DNA of 58,016 nucleotides from Bacillus sp. 03113 (GTDB taxonomy: Bacteria > Bacillota > Bacilli > Bacillales > Cytobacillaceae), in NCBI RefSeq assembly GCF_006546985.1, contig NZ_VATK01000024.1:1-58016 (forward strand), in the 5' to 3' direction. The notes below the pieces were generated by a model. The model was given only the letters and a program-made list of their open reading frames with translations, was not told the origin of the DNA and did no database searches. Within the stretch, counting starts at the first letter, position 1. Each line of letters begins with the position of its first letter. This document shows, in pieces, positions 30,528-39,317 of this stretch. Position numbers and translations under genes: made by a program.

Positions 30528-32141
30528 ATGAAGCCCGAACACCCATCGGCAGAAATATATAAAGGAGCCTTTATCCTAACGGTTGCGGCTTTACTTACGA
30601 AAATATTAAGTGCCATTTATCGAGTTCCATTTCAAAATATAGTGGGCGATGTTGGTTTTTATATTTATCAGCAAGTTTACCCTTTTTATGGGGTTGTTCT
30701 AGTATTATCTACATACGGTTTCCCAGTGGTCATTTCAAAGCTTTATGTTGAACGTGCAGTCCGGCAGGATACGGAAGGGATAAAAAAACTATATTTCCTA
30801 GCAGTTCTCGTTTTATCTTTACTAGGAATTACTGCGTTTTTTACTCTTTTCTTCGGGGCAAATGCACTATCTGCTTATATGAAGGATCCTCAGCTGGCAA
30901 TTTTGTTCAAAACGATTTCATTCGTATTTTTATTATTTCCTATGTTGTCTTTATTACGCGGCAACTTTCAAGGTAAGGGTGAAATGTTTCCGACAGCCGT
31001 TTCTCAAGTAGGCGAACAGCTTTTTAGAGTTATGACTATCTTAATGGCTGCTTTTTTTCTAACAAAGCATGGCCAATCTCTTTATGTCGTTGGGAGTGGA
31101 GCAATGTTTGGATCTATAACAGGCGGAATGATTTCTTTGCTTATCTTACTTGCTTTTATTCGTTTTAGAAGAGATAAGGTGAATCGACTTGTATATACAT
31201 GGAAGGATCTGAAAGGAAGTAGAAAAATTGCGAAAGCACTAATCATTCAAGGCTTTGCAATCTCCATTAGCAGTATGATTCTTATTTTTATTCAATTAGC
31301 TGATTCGCTAAATCTGTATTCCCTTCTTTTATCAGCAGGAATCAATGGAGAAGCGGCTAAAGAACTAAAAGGAATTTATGATCGAGGGCAGCCATTAATC
31401 CAAATCGGAACGGTTATTACGACCTCTCTTTCTTTATCGCTTGTTCCGCTTATCTCAAGCGCTAAGCTAAGAAAGCAAACGAATCAACTGATTGGAAAAA
31501 TACGTTTTGCCTTACAAATAGGTTTGTTCATTGGAGTAGGTGCTTCAATTGGATTATGGTCCATTATGGAGCCGACAAATAAGATGCTGTTTGAAAATGG
31601 GAGTGGCACCCATGTGTTATCTGTTCTAAGTTTGATGATTGTTTCTAGCTCTTTAATTATGACGTGTACAGCTATTTTACAAGGACTCGGTTTTACGTTA
31701 TATCCTGCTTTTGTTATCTTGTGTGGCTTTTGTGTGAAGTATGCTGTCAATATTGTCTTTATTCCACTGTGGGGAATTATGGGGGCAGCGATTGCGTCTA
31801 ATGCTTCTCTCCTCTTCATATTGCTCTTATTATTCATAAAGCTTCGTATTGAATTAAAAGAATCCATTTTTACGCTCCGATCTATTTTCCTGATTGGTTT
31901 TGCAGGAATAATGATGATGCTTGTGTTAAAAGGGTATTTATCTTTAACCAATCTTTTGTATGGAGCAAAAGAAACGAGTCGACGATTTGCCTGCTTCCAG
32001 GCTTTAAGCTCGATTTTTATCGGGGGGTATACTTTTTTATTTTTTGTTATTAAGGTGGCCCTTTTTAAGGAAGAAGAGCTTTCTTTATTACCGTTTGGGA
32101 AAAAAATACTTTTGTTGATCCCTAAAAAAAGCAGGAGATGA
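30528..32141 (+). CDS. yabM: MATE/MurJ-like polysaccharide biosynthesis flippase (YabM)
   Basis: A multispanning membrane protein of the MOP exporter superfamily, related to SpoVB and other putative lipid-linked oligosaccharide flippases. About 14 hydrophobic segments are seen across 537 residues (for example LAVLVLSLLGITAFFTLFFG). The start GAFILTVAALLTKILSAIYR is typical of the SpoVB branch. The transported substrate is not known. The stop overlaps the SD region of yabN. Confidence 0.9.
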   Translation: MKPEHPSAEIYKGAFILTVAALLTKILSAIYRVPFQNIVGDVGFYIYQQVYPFYGVVLVLSTYGFPVVISKLYVERAVRQDTEGIKKLYFLAVLVLSLLGITAFFTLFFGANALSAYMKDPQLAILFKTISFVFLLFPMLSLLRGNFQGKGEMFPTAVSQVGEQLFRVMTILMAAFFLTKHGQSLYVVGSGAMFGSITGGMISLLILLAFIRFRRDKVNRLVYTWKDLKGSRKIAKALIIQGFAISISSMILIFIQLADSLNLYSLLLSAGINGEAAKELKGIYDRGQPLIQIGTVITTSLSLSLVPLISSAKLRKQTNQLIGKIRFALQIGLFIGVGASIGLWSIMEPTNKMLFENGSGTHVLSVLSLMIVSSSLIMTCTAILQGLGFTLYPAFVILCGFCVKYAVNIVFIPLWGIMGAAIASNASLLFILLLLFIKLRIELKESIFTLRSIFLIGFAGIMMMLVLKGYLSLTNLLYGAKETSRRFACFQALSSIFIGGYTFLFFVIKVALFKEEELSLLPFGKKILLLIPKKSRR

Positions 32142-32146
32142 GAAAT

Positions 32147-33604
32147 GTGAAAATTACTATTTTAGGTCTTGGTGCAGGAGACCTTAACCAATTACCTTTA
32201 GGTGTCTACAAGGCACTTGTAAATGGATCAAATATTTATTTACGAACAAAGGAGCATCCTGTTGTCCGTCAGCTTGAACAAGAAGGACTTTCTTTTCAAT
32301 CCTTTGATTCCGTCTATGAACAGTTTGATCAATTTGAAGATGTGTATAAAACAATCACTGAGTCATTATTAAAGAATGCAGGACAAGAAAATATTATCTA
32401 TGCTGTACCAGGGCATCCGCTCGTCGCTGAAAAAACGGTACAGCTCTTACTTGAAGCAGGACCTGAAAATGGGATTGAGATAGAAGTGAAAGGTGGACAA
32501 AGCTTCTTAGATAGCCTTTTTCAGGCTTTAAAAATTGATCCGATCGACGGGTTTCAGCTTTTGGATGGCACAGCACTTAGAAGAGAAGAGATTCAGCTTC
32601 GCCAGCATGTCATTATTGGTCAGGTGTATGATTCCTACGTTGCATCGGATGTAAAGCTGACATTAATGGAAAAGCTTCCTTATGATTATCAAATATTCAT
32701 TGTAATTGCTGCAGGGAGTGCAGAAGAGCAGATCAAAAAAGTTCCTCTAGTGGAATTAGATCGAGAAGTAGAATTAAACAATTTAACAACGATTTATATT
32801 CCACCTGTTCAAGAGGAAGAAATATTATACAAGGAATTTACAAAGCTTCGTCAGATTATTGCTGAATTAAGAGGGCCGAATGGATGCCCGTGGGATCTTA
32901 AGCAAACACATCAATCCTTAAAAAAATATTTAATAGAGGAAGCGTATGAGTACATTGAAGCGATTAATGAAGAGGATATTGATCATATGATTGAGGAGCT
33001 CGGAGATGTACTGCTTCAAGTTTTGCTTCATGCGCAAATAGGAGAGGATGATGGATTCTTTTCTATTGAAGATGTCATTCAAGGGATATCCTCAAAAATG
33101 ATTCGTCGCCACCCGCATGTCTTCGGCAATTCAATTGCTAAAAATGAAGAAGATGTGATGAAAAAATGGCAGGAAATTAAGAAGGAAGAAAAAGGGGAGA
33201 AATCCTTTTCTTTACTTGATGGGATAGGAAAAGAGTATCCTAACTTGATGAGAGCATATGACATCCAGAAAAAATGTGCAGAGGTAGGATTTGATTGGCC
33301 AGAAGTCGAACAGGCTTGGGAAAAAGTAAAAGAAGAATGTATAGAATTTCAAGAAGAAGTGAAGAAGGATGCAAAAAGTGAGGAAGCTGTAAAGGAATTT
33401 GGAGACATTCTATTTGCCCTTGTGAATGTAGCTAGATTTTATAAAATCAATCCAGAGCTTGCCCTTTTCGAGACGAATGAAAAATTTAAGAATCGTTTTT
33501 CATACATTGAAGGTCGGGTTAAGGAAAGTGGAAAAGAATTTCATGACTTTACATTAAAGGAATTAGATCGTTATTGGGACGAAGCAAAAGAAAAAGGCTT
33601 ATAA
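32147..33604 (+). CDS. yabN: Fusion of tetrapyrrole-methylase-like domain and MazG pyrophosphatase (YabN)
   Basis: N-terminal residues 1-220 are a SAM-methylase-like domain (ITILGLGAGDLNQLPLGVY, YAVPGHPLVAEKTVQLL). The C-terminus holds MazG domains with metal ligands in EEAYEYIEAINEEDIDHMIEELGD, expected to hydrolyse (d)NTPs. GTG 32147 lies 9 nt after GGAG; ATG 32138 overlaps that SD. 485 residues. rqcP follows by 20 nt. Confidence 0.93.
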   Translation: MKITILGLGAGDLNQLPLGVYKALVNGSNIYLRTKEHPVVRQLEQEGLSFQSFDSVYEQFDQFEDVYKTITESLLKNAGQENIIYAVPGHPLVAEKTVQLLLEAGPENGIEIEVKGGQSFLDSLFQALKIDPIDGFQLLDGTALRREEIQLRQHVIIGQVYDSYVASDVKLTLMEKLPYDYQIFIVIAAGSAEEQIKKVPLVELDREVELNNLTTIYIPPVQEEEILYKEFTKLRQIIAELRGPNGCPWDLKQTHQSLKKYLIEEAYEYIEAINEEDIDHMIEELGDVLLQVLLHAQIGEDDGFFSIEDVIQGISSKMIRRHPHVFGNSIAKNEEDVMKKWQEIKKEEKGEKSFSLLDGIGKEYPNLMRAYDIQKKCAEVGFDWPEVEQAWEKVKEECIEFQEEVKKDAKSEEAVKEFGDILFALVNVARFYKINPELALFETNEKFKNRFSYIEGRVKESGKEFHDFTLKELDRYWDEAKEKGL

Positions 33605-33623
33605 TGCTAGGGAGTGATTTTTT

Positions 33624-33884
33624 ATGCGATTAGATAAGTTTTTAAAGGTTTCAAGATTAATAAAACGTAGAACATTAGCAAAAGAGGTTGCTGATCAAGG
33701 AAGAATTCTTATAAACGGATTGCAAGGAAAGGCAAGCTCAACAGTAAAAGCAGGTGACGAATTAGCGATTCGTTTTGGTCAAAAGGTGGTCACGGTCAAA
33801 ATAGAAAGCCTTCAAGAAAATGCTAAAAAAGAAGAAGCAGCTAATATGTACACCGTCCTAAAAGAAGAAAAAGTAGGCGAATAG
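33624..33884 (+). CDS. rqcP: Ribosome quality control protein RqcP (YabO)
   Basis: An 86-residue S4-domain RNA-binding protein that works with RqcH in poly-alanine tailing on stalled 50S subunits. MRLDKFLKVSRLIKRRTLAK and the second motif GRILINGLQGKASSTVKAGD are essentially family identical. SD GGGAGTG. Confidence 0.95.
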   Translation: MRLDKFLKVSRLIKRRTLAKEVADQGRILINGLQGKASSTVKAGDELAIRFGQKVVTVKIESLQENAKKEEAANMYTVLKEEKVGE

Positions 33885-33913
33885 CGAAAAAGATAAGGTA
33901 AAACTTCACAAGT

Positions 33914-33941
33914 TCTATTTTATTTTTCTATCTCATACACA
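33914..33941 (+). promoter_or_regulatory. sigma-E promoter of yabP-yabQ
   Basis: TCTATTT (33914-33920), 13 nt, CATACACA (33934-33941). The -10 matches CATACAnT at all but the last base. Mother-cell control of yabPQ is known in B. subtilis. Confidence 0.65.
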
Positions 33942-33983
33942 TGTACAAAAAGGTTGTACATTGTGATTGTGAGGGATGACAAG

Positions 33984-34283
33984 GTGAATCAATACTATGA
34001 CAATACTCAAAAAAGTCAAGTACAAGAACATGATGTCATTATGCGAGGAAGAAAGTTACTTGATATTACAGGTGTGAAACAAGTTGAAAGCTTTGATAAT
34101 GAAGAGTTTTTATTAGAGACAGTAATGGGTTTTTTAGCGGTTAGAGGACAAAATCTACAGATGAAAAACTTAGACGTCGATAAAGGGATTGTTTCGATTA
34201 AGGGAAAAGTTTTCGACCTAGTCTATCTTGATGACCAACATGGGGAGAAAGCTAAAGGATTCTTTAGCAAGTTATTCCGATGA
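33984..34283 (+). CDS. yabP: Spore cortex protein YabP
   Basis: Mother-cell protein needed for spore cortex formation. HDVIMRGRKLLDITGVKQVE and FDNEEFLLETVMGFLAVRGQ are conserved. GTG 33984 follows GAGGG by 8 nt; ten codons before it contain the SD. 99 residues. Overlaps yabQ by 4 nt. Confidence 0.93.
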   Translation: MNQYYDNTQKSQVQEHDVIMRGRKLLDITGVKQVESFDNEEFLLETVMGFLAVRGQNLQMKNLDVDKGIVSIKGKVFDLVYLDDQHGEKAKGFFSKLFR

Positions 34284-34906
34284 CTCTTTCTACTCAGTTT
34301 ATGACTATGCTTGCCATGGTGGGCATGGGCACATTTTACGGAGCATCGTTAGATACGTACCAACGTTTTTTAAAAAGGGCGAAGAGAAAGAGCTGGCTTG
34401 TATTTATCAATGATCTTTTATTTTGGGCGTTACATGGGTTATTGGTTTTTTATGTCTTGTTTATTGTAAATCGCGGTGAACTTAGATTTTATTTATTTTT
34501 AGCAATCTTATGTGGATTTGCTGCTTATCAGGGCTTGTTCAAACGAGCCTATCTTTGGTTATTAGAATGTTTTATTTCGATTTGCATCTCGATTTATCTT
34601 TTTATAAAAAAAGTCATTATTCTACTCATTTATCGACCGATTTTCTGGATCATATCGACAATTATTTTTATTATATACAAGGTAAGTATAGGGATATTGA
34701 AATTAATTTTCCTTGTTTTGAAGGCTGTATATGTGTTATTTAGAACTATACTATTATTGCCGTTAAAATGGATACTTTCCTTTTTTTATAATGCTCTTCC
34801 AAAAAGTATTAAAAAAATCGTCGAGAAGTTTTATAATAAAATAGCAGGACATTTACGTTCAATCAAGAAATTTGCATTAAGATGGATATTGAAAAGGAAA
34901 AAATAA
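34280..34906 (+). CDS. yabQ: Spore cortex membrane protein YabQ
   Basis: Outer-forespore-membrane protein needed for cortex synthesis. 208 residues with four to six hydrophobic helices (TMLAMVGMGTFYGASLDTYQ at the start, SICISIYLFIKKVIILLIY later) and a basic C-terminal tail. No SD is evident; the ATGA overlap with yabP implies coupled translation. Confidence 0.92.
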   Translation: MTLSTQFMTMLAMVGMGTFYGASLDTYQRFLKRAKRKSWLVFINDLLFWALHGLLVFYVLFIVNRGELRFYLFLAILCGFAAYQGLFKRAYLWLLECFISICISIYLFIKKVIILLIYRPIFWIISTIIFIIYKVSIGILKLIFLVLKAVYVLFRTILLLPLKWILSFFYNALPKSIKKIVEKFYNKIAGHLRSIKKFALRWILKRKK

Positions 34907-34930
34907 CCCAGGTTAGGAGGACTGCGAACT

Positions 34931-35317
34931 GTGAGTGTAGCTAGGAAACGTATCATAACGAAATTAGAAACAAATTATGCTTTGCAGCAGGAGGTAGCCC
35001 AACTTAGTACAGCTAGAAGAAAAAAGCTATTGTTTAGAAGATTAACAGTTTTTTTTATTGCTGCATCGGTCCTTTCATTTATGATGATCTCAACACTCCT
35101 TTCGCAATCATCTACACTTGAAAAAAAGATAAATGAAAAAGAAAAGCTTAGTCACGAATTATCAGGATTAAAAAAACAAGAAGAAATGCTAAAAGAGGAA
35201 GTTGTGAAACTCCATGATGATGACTATTTAGCGAAGCTAGCAAGAAAGGACTATTTCTTGTCTGAGAAAGGTGAAATTATTTTTAGTATTCCCGAAAAAA
35301 AAGCTGAAAATAAATAA
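34931..35317 (+). CDS. divIC: Cell division protein DivIC
   Basis: FtsB-like divisome protein that pairs with FtsL and DivIB. Bitopic: basic cytoplasmic N-terminus, one membrane helix (FRRLTVFFIAASVLSFMMIS, about 37-58), then an extracytoplasmic leucine-zipper coiled coil (residues 62-95) and LAKLARKDYFLSEKGEIIF. GTG start after TTAGGAGGAC. 128 residues. Confidence 0.96.
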   Translation: MSVARKRIITKLETNYALQQEVAQLSTARRKKLLFRRLTVFFIAASVLSFMMISTLLSQSSTLEKKINEKEKLSHELSGLKKQEEMLKEEVVKLHDDDYLAKLARKDYFLSEKGEIIFSIPEKKAENK

Positions 35318-35497
35318 GAAAAGCGCAATCGCCTTGGTCAGCCGCTCGGATCATAAGCCACTATACGCAGGAAATCCTGATTGACTTGCGTATTGTGGCT
35401 TATGATCCGAGCGGCGGCGCTGGCCGATTAAGTACGCCACGGCCGCATGTCTTCTTCGGCACTAGTACGTCCTGTACGTCGGAGCTAGACACTAGTC
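35318..35497 (+). repeat. Composite hairpin repeat, copy K, with a 21-bp perfect stem
   Basis: Begins GAAAAGCGCAATCGCC one base into the divIC stop region. The third module is a perfect 21-bp inverted repeat (35341-35361 with 35395-35415, starting GCCGCTCGGATCATAAGCCA). An inner ATACGCA/TGCGTAT extends it. Then follow GGCGCTGGCCGATTAAG, ACTAGTACGTCCTGTACGTC and GGAGCTAGACA. It is the best preserved composite copy. Confidence 0.87.
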
Positions 35498-35556
35498 GGA
35501 GTTCCGAAAACTTTCTTTTTTTTTTAATAAAGGAACAAGTTAGGAATCGTGTATTA

Positions 35557-35586
35557 TTGACACTCTTTTTTCCAATTCGGTATAAT
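35557..35586 (+). promoter_or_regulatory. yabR promoter
   Basis: TTGACA (35557-35562), 18 nt, TATAAT (35581-35586): both hexamers are consensus. Confidence 0.8.
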
Positions 35587-35634
35587 ATACTGTAAGTATG
35601 ATTTTTTATATCTTTAAGGAGGCAAAATCTTTTT

Positions 35635-36075
35635 ATGTCAATTGAAGTAGGCAGCAAGTTACAAGGTAAGGTAACAGGAATAACTAATTTCGGGGCGTTT
35701 GTGGAGCTGCCGGAGGGTTCGACTGGTCTTGTACACATTAGTGAGGTCGCAGACAATTATGTCAAGGATATTAATGAGCATTTGAAAGTTGGCGATCAGG
35801 TTGAAGTAAAAGTCATTAATGTTGAAAAAGACGGGAAGATCGGGCTATCAATTAAGAAAGCAAAAGAGAGAACGGAAAGAAACGAGTCAAGAGGAAGCTC
35901 TCAATCCCATTCTCAACGTCCACGTCACGGCAGAACGAATGACAATCGCTCTTCTAACAAGGAGAATTTTGAGTCCAAAATGGCACGTTTCTTGAAAGAT
36001 AGCGAAGATCGTTTGTCATCTTTAAAACGAAATACTGAGTCCAAACGTGGGGGAAGAGGCGCTAGACGAGGTTAA
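35635..36075 (+). CDS. yabR: S1-domain RNA-binding protein (YabR)
   Basis: Residues 1-75 are one S1 RNA-binding domain (GSKLQGKVTGITNFGAFVEL, GLVHISEVADNYVKDI). The remaining 70 residues are basic, Arg/Ser-rich and probably disordered, ending GGRGARRG. It resembles polynucleotide-phosphorylase S1 domains and general stress protein 13; no precise function is known. SD AAGGAGG. 146 residues, with a longer tail than B. subtilis YabR. Confidence 0.92.
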   Translation: MSIEVGSKLQGKVTGITNFGAFVELPEGSTGLVHISEVADNYVKDINEHLKVGDQVEVKVINVEKDGKIGLSIKKAKERTERNESRGSSQSHSQRPRHGRTNDNRSSNKENFESKMARFLKDSEDRLSSLKRNTESKRGGRGARRG

Positions 36076-36140
36076 TTGAACTTGCTGCTGATTACTGATA
36101 ATAAATAGCAGGGTTTATCGCTGATAAATTCCCTTTTCAT

Positions 36141-36170
36141 AAGACAAGTCCAAATGACTTGTCTTTTTTG
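36141..36170 (+). terminator. yabR terminator
   Basis: AAGACAAGTC pairs perfectly with GACTTGTCTT around 5 nt, followed by TTTTG. Confidence 0.9.
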
Positions 36171-36178
36171 TATAAAAA

Positions 36179-36315
36179 AAGCGCCCTGTTTAGAGTAAAA
36201 AACAGATGTTTTTTACTCTAAACAGGGCGCTTCCGACGTACAGGATGTACTAGTGCCGATGAAGACATAAGGCCGTGGCGCCTTTAATCGGCCGTATTTC
36301 TGTATGTCTAGCTCC
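36179..36315 (-). repeat. Composite repeat, copy L1, with a 25-bp perfect hairpin
   Basis: Two perfect 25-nt inverted arms (36179-36203 and 36208-36232), beginning AAGCGCCCTGTTTAGAGT, are separated by only AGAT. They join CGACGTACAGGATGTACTAG, GTGCCGATGAAGACA, TTTAATCGGCC and the end GTCTAGCTCC. The perfect hairpin replaces the usual cap sequence. Confidence 0.83.
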
Positions 36316-36384
36316 AGGTGTCATCGACTCTATGGTCTTTCCATTTTGGCTTATGCTTGTCGCCGATAAACAGGCATTTCAAGA

Positions 36385-36499
36385 TGTCTAGTTCCAGTGC
36401 CTAGCCCTTGTGAAAAATAACCTCTTGTCTCTAAAAGCAAAAAAGCGCTTTTTGAGCCAAGAGAACATTTTTCTTCAGGGCTGATCAAGGCGCTTCTTT
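36385..36499 (-). repeat. Composite repeat, copy L2 (second module)
   Basis: TGTCTAGTTCCAGTGCCTAG, then a hairpin of AGCCCTTGTGAAAAATAACC against ATTTTTCTTCAGGGCT with GCAAAAAAGCGCTTTTT in the middle, and TGATCAAGGCGCTT. Read on the reverse strand, GCGCTTTTTTG would end transcription from the adjacent tRNA. Confidence 0.8.
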
Positions 36500-36505
36500 T
36501 CGGTA

Positions 36506-36579
36506 TAGCGGCGGAGGGGATCGAACCCACGACCTCACGGGTATGAACCGTACGCTCTAGCCAGCTGAGCTACGCCGCC
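36506..36579 (-). tRNA. trnSL-Met: tRNA-Met (CAT)
   Basis: A 74-nt tRNA on the reverse strand. The acceptor GGCGGCG pairs with CGCCGCT (G1-U72 wobble). The D arm is GCTCAGCTGGCTAGAGC, the anticodon loop is TTCATAC with CAT, and the T loop is TTCGATC. CCA is not encoded. The T stem GTGGG/CCCTC has one T-T mismatch. Its sequence matches Bacillus elongator tRNA-Met; in B. subtilis trnSL lies at this locus on the forward strand with a tRNA-Glu, which is missing here. Confidence 0.94.
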
Positions 36580-36604
36580 AAAATTCATTAAAGCAACAAA
36601 TAAT

Positions 36605-36634
36605 ATAATACAAAGGAATTAATGGAATTGTCAA
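36605..36634 (-). promoter_or_regulatory. tRNA-Met promoter
   Basis: On the reverse strand TTGACA (36629-36634), 18 nt, TATTAT (36605-36610), 25 nt before the tRNA 5' end. Confidence 0.75.
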
Positions 36635-36794
36635 CACATTTTTGATAGATAAATAAAATATTTACTAACTGACATACAACTATTAATTCTTCCATCATTT
36701 TGTATCTATATAAAAGATTGACTAGAAAAGAGTCGAGAAAAAATTAAGAGCTTGTTTGCTAATTTGACAAACTTTTGGAAAGGAGGCTTTTATA

Positions 36795-39317
36795 ATGATC
36801 AACAACAATAACAAGATGGGGAGTGTAGATTTAATGGAAAAGGTAGAAAAGAATCTTATCGAACCTATGAGAGAAATCAATTTTAATAGACCGAAGCTTA
36901 ACCTAGCGAATGGACTAAACAAAATTCAATTGAAGATGGAAATCTTCTTTCTCAAAAAAGGCTATCTTTTATTGTTAATTGGTTTTTTATTAGGTAGAGC
37001 TTTAATTTTGGCAAAGTTTACTCCATTTAGTCTTCCATTTTTTGCTGCAGTGTATCTACTTAGAAAAGATAAAGCTCCTATAGCGTTAATAGGCATTATT
37101 GTTGGAGCAGCGTCTCTCTCGATGAAAGAGGCGATATCTGTATTTGCACTCTCGGCTATTTTTTTATTTTCCCTGCGAACGACAAAGAAATGGTTACGTA
37201 ATGAAATGAGAGCCCTCCCTTACTATGTGTGTTTTACTGTTCTAGCAAGTAGCTTAGCAGAAAGCTTTCTAATAAGGCAAAGTATATCGCTTTATGATGC
37301 CATGATGGCAGGGGTAGAGGCAAGTTTAGGATTTATTTTGACTCTCATCTTTATACAAAGCCTCCCACTTTTATCTTTAAATAAAAGAAGACAATCCTTA
37401 AAAACGGAAGAAATTGTTTGTTTAATTATAATGTTAGCATCTGTTATGACTGGTACGATCGGATGGTCGCTCTACGATTTATCGATTGAACATATTATGT
37501 CTAGATATTTAGTACTCCTTTTTGCATTTGTTGCTGGAGCAGCCGTTGGATCGACAGTTGGAGTGGTTACTGGCTTAATTTTTAGCCTCGCAAATGTTTC
37601 TAGCTTCTATCATATGAGTTTACTAGCCTTTTCAGGACTGCTTGGAGGTTTGTTAAAGGAAGGAAGAAAAATAGGCGTCTCTATCGGTTTACTTATTGCG
37701 ACATTACTTATTGGGATGTACGATCAGGGAGGTGGAGACATTCTAACTTTAACTGTTTTAGAGACGACGGCTGCCATCCTGTTATTTCTTCTTACTCCAA
37801 AGGAGCTCACCTCGAAATTATCCAAATATATTCCTGGAACACCAGAGCATTCAGCTGAACAACAGCAGTATATGAGAAAAATACGCGATGTGACGGCACA
37901 GCGTGTTTCTCAATTTTCAAATGTTTTCGAAGCGCTTTCAAAAAGCTTTTCCTCTATTGATGACCACTCGATAGAAACGGATGAAGAGGAGCAAGAACTG
38001 GATTATTTTTTAAGCAATGTAACAGAAAAAACTTGTCAAAACTGCTTTAAGAAGGATTATTGTTGGGCAAGAAACTTTAATACAACCTATGATTATATGA
38101 AAGAAATTATGCACGAATTAGAGAGAAATGAAGGGGAAGTGCCGCAAAAGCTATCAAGAGAATGGGAACAACATTGTGTAAAGCCAAAAAAAGTAATGGA
38201 TATTATTTACCAAGAACTTACTCATTATCATGCTAATCAAAAGTTAAAAAAGCAAGTTAAAGAAAGCAGAAAACTAGTTGCAGATCAATTGCTAGGAGTT
38301 TCTGAAGTAATGGAAGACTTTGCAAAGGAAATACAAAGAGAAAGAGAGAATCACCATAAACAGGAAGAATTAATTTTAGAGGCATTACAAGAATTTGGTG
38401 TTCATATCGAACACGTTGAAATATATAGCCTAGATCAGGGGAATATTGATTTAGATATTACGATCCCTAATTGCCAAGGGCATGGTGAATGTGAAAAATT
38501 AATTGCTCCTGTCCTTTCAGATATATTGGGTGAGACCATTCTAGTTAGCTCGGAGGAATGTGCAACGTATCCAAATGGATTTTGTCATGTAACATTTCGA
38601 TCTGCTAAAGCCTTTGTTGTGGATACAGGGGTTGCTCATGCCGCTAAAAATGGAGGGCTTATTTCTGGAGACAGCTACTCAACTATTGATGTTGGGTGCG
38701 GGAAATATGCAATTGCAATCAGTGATGGAATGGGAAATGGTGAAAGGGCTCATATTGAAAGCATGGAAACTCTTCAATTATTGAAAAAAATTCTGCAATC
38801 TGGGATAGAAGAAAAGGTAGCTATAAAGTCGGTAAACTCTGTTTTATCTTTAAGAACGAATGATGAGATATTTTCGACATTAGATTTAGCTATGATCGAT
38901 CTCCAAAATGCTTCATCAAAGTTTTTGAAAATTGGCTCCTCACCAAGCTTTATTAAGAGGGGAGATAAAATAATGAAGATACAAGCAAGTAATTTACCAA
39001 TTGGGATTGTAACAGAGTTTGAAGTAGATGTTGTCAGTAAGCAGCTAAAAGCAGGTGATTTGCTCATTATGATGAGTGATGGAGTGTTTGAAGGACCGAA
39101 GCATGTAGAAAACTATGATTTATGGATGAAAAGAAAAATCCAAGAGCTAAAAACAGATCATCCGCAGGAAATAGCTGATTTATTAATGGAAGAAGTGATT
39201 CGATCAAGATCTGGAAGTATTGAGGATGATATGACGGTAGTAGTAGCAAAAATTCAACATAACACACCGAAATGGGCATCGATCCCGATCAATAAATATC
39301 GCAAACTCGCAAATTAA
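36795..39317 (+). CDS. spoIIE: Stage II sporulation protein E
   Basis: Septum-associated PP2C phosphatase that dephosphorylates SpoIIAA and so activates sigma-F. Roughly the first 330 residues hold about ten membrane helices, the middle binds FtsZ, and the last 230 form the phosphatase with SGDSYSTID, AISDGMGNGERAHIES and MMSDGVFEGPKH metal-binding motifs. 840 residues; ATG 36795 is 8 nt after AAAGGAGG. Upstream TTGACT (36718) and a weak 0A-like AGTCGAG (36731) hint at Spo0A control, unproven. Confidence 0.97.
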   Translation: MINNNNKMGSVDLMEKVEKNLIEPMREINFNRPKLNLANGLNKIQLKMEIFFLKKGYLLLLIGFLLGRALILAKFTPFSLPFFAAVYLLRKDKAPIALIGIIVGAASLSMKEAISVFALSAIFLFSLRTTKKWLRNEMRALPYYVCFTVLASSLAESFLIRQSISLYDAMMAGVEASLGFILTLIFIQSLPLLSLNKRRQSLKTEEIVCLIIMLASVMTGTIGWSLYDLSIEHIMSRYLVLLFAFVAGAAVGSTVGVVTGLIFSLANVSSFYHMSLLAFSGLLGGLLKEGRKIGVSIGLLIATLLIGMYDQGGGDILTLTVLETTAAILLFLLTPKELTSKLSKYIPGTPEHSAEQQQYMRKIRDVTAQRVSQFSNVFEALSKSFSSIDDHSIETDEEEQELDYFLSNVTEKTCQNCFKKDYCWARNFNTTYDYMKEIMHELERNEGEVPQKLSREWEQHCVKPKKVMDIIYQELTHYHANQKLKKQVKESRKLVADQLLGVSEVMEDFAKEIQRERENHHKQEELILEALQEFGVHIEHVEIYSLDQGNIDLDITIPNCQGHGECEKLIAPVLSDILGETILVSSEECATYPNGFCHVTFRSAKAFVVDTGVAHAAKNGGLISGDSYSTIDVGCGKYAIAISDGMGNGERAHIESMETLQLLKKILQSGIEEKVAIKSVNSVLSLRTNDEIFSTLDLAMIDLQNASSKFLKIGSSPSFIKRGDKIMKIQASNLPIGIVTEFEVDVVSKQLKAGDLLIMMSDGVFEGPKHVENYDLWMKRKIQELKTDHPQEIADLLMEEVIRSRSGSIEDDMTVVVAKIQHNTPKWASIPINKYRKLAN

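Noticed and set aside
35386-35756. Frames across the repeat after divIC
   Set aside because: They translate palindromic repeat sequence; no SD and the composition is that of the hairpin.
36506-36579. tRNA as phage or ICE attachment site
   Set aside because: No integrase and no direct repeat of the tRNA 3' end was seen in the window.
36718-36763. Firm Spo0A-dependent promoter of spoIIE
   Set aside because: TTGACT and AGTCGAG are suggestive, but the -10 and 0A boxes are too weak to place with confidence.
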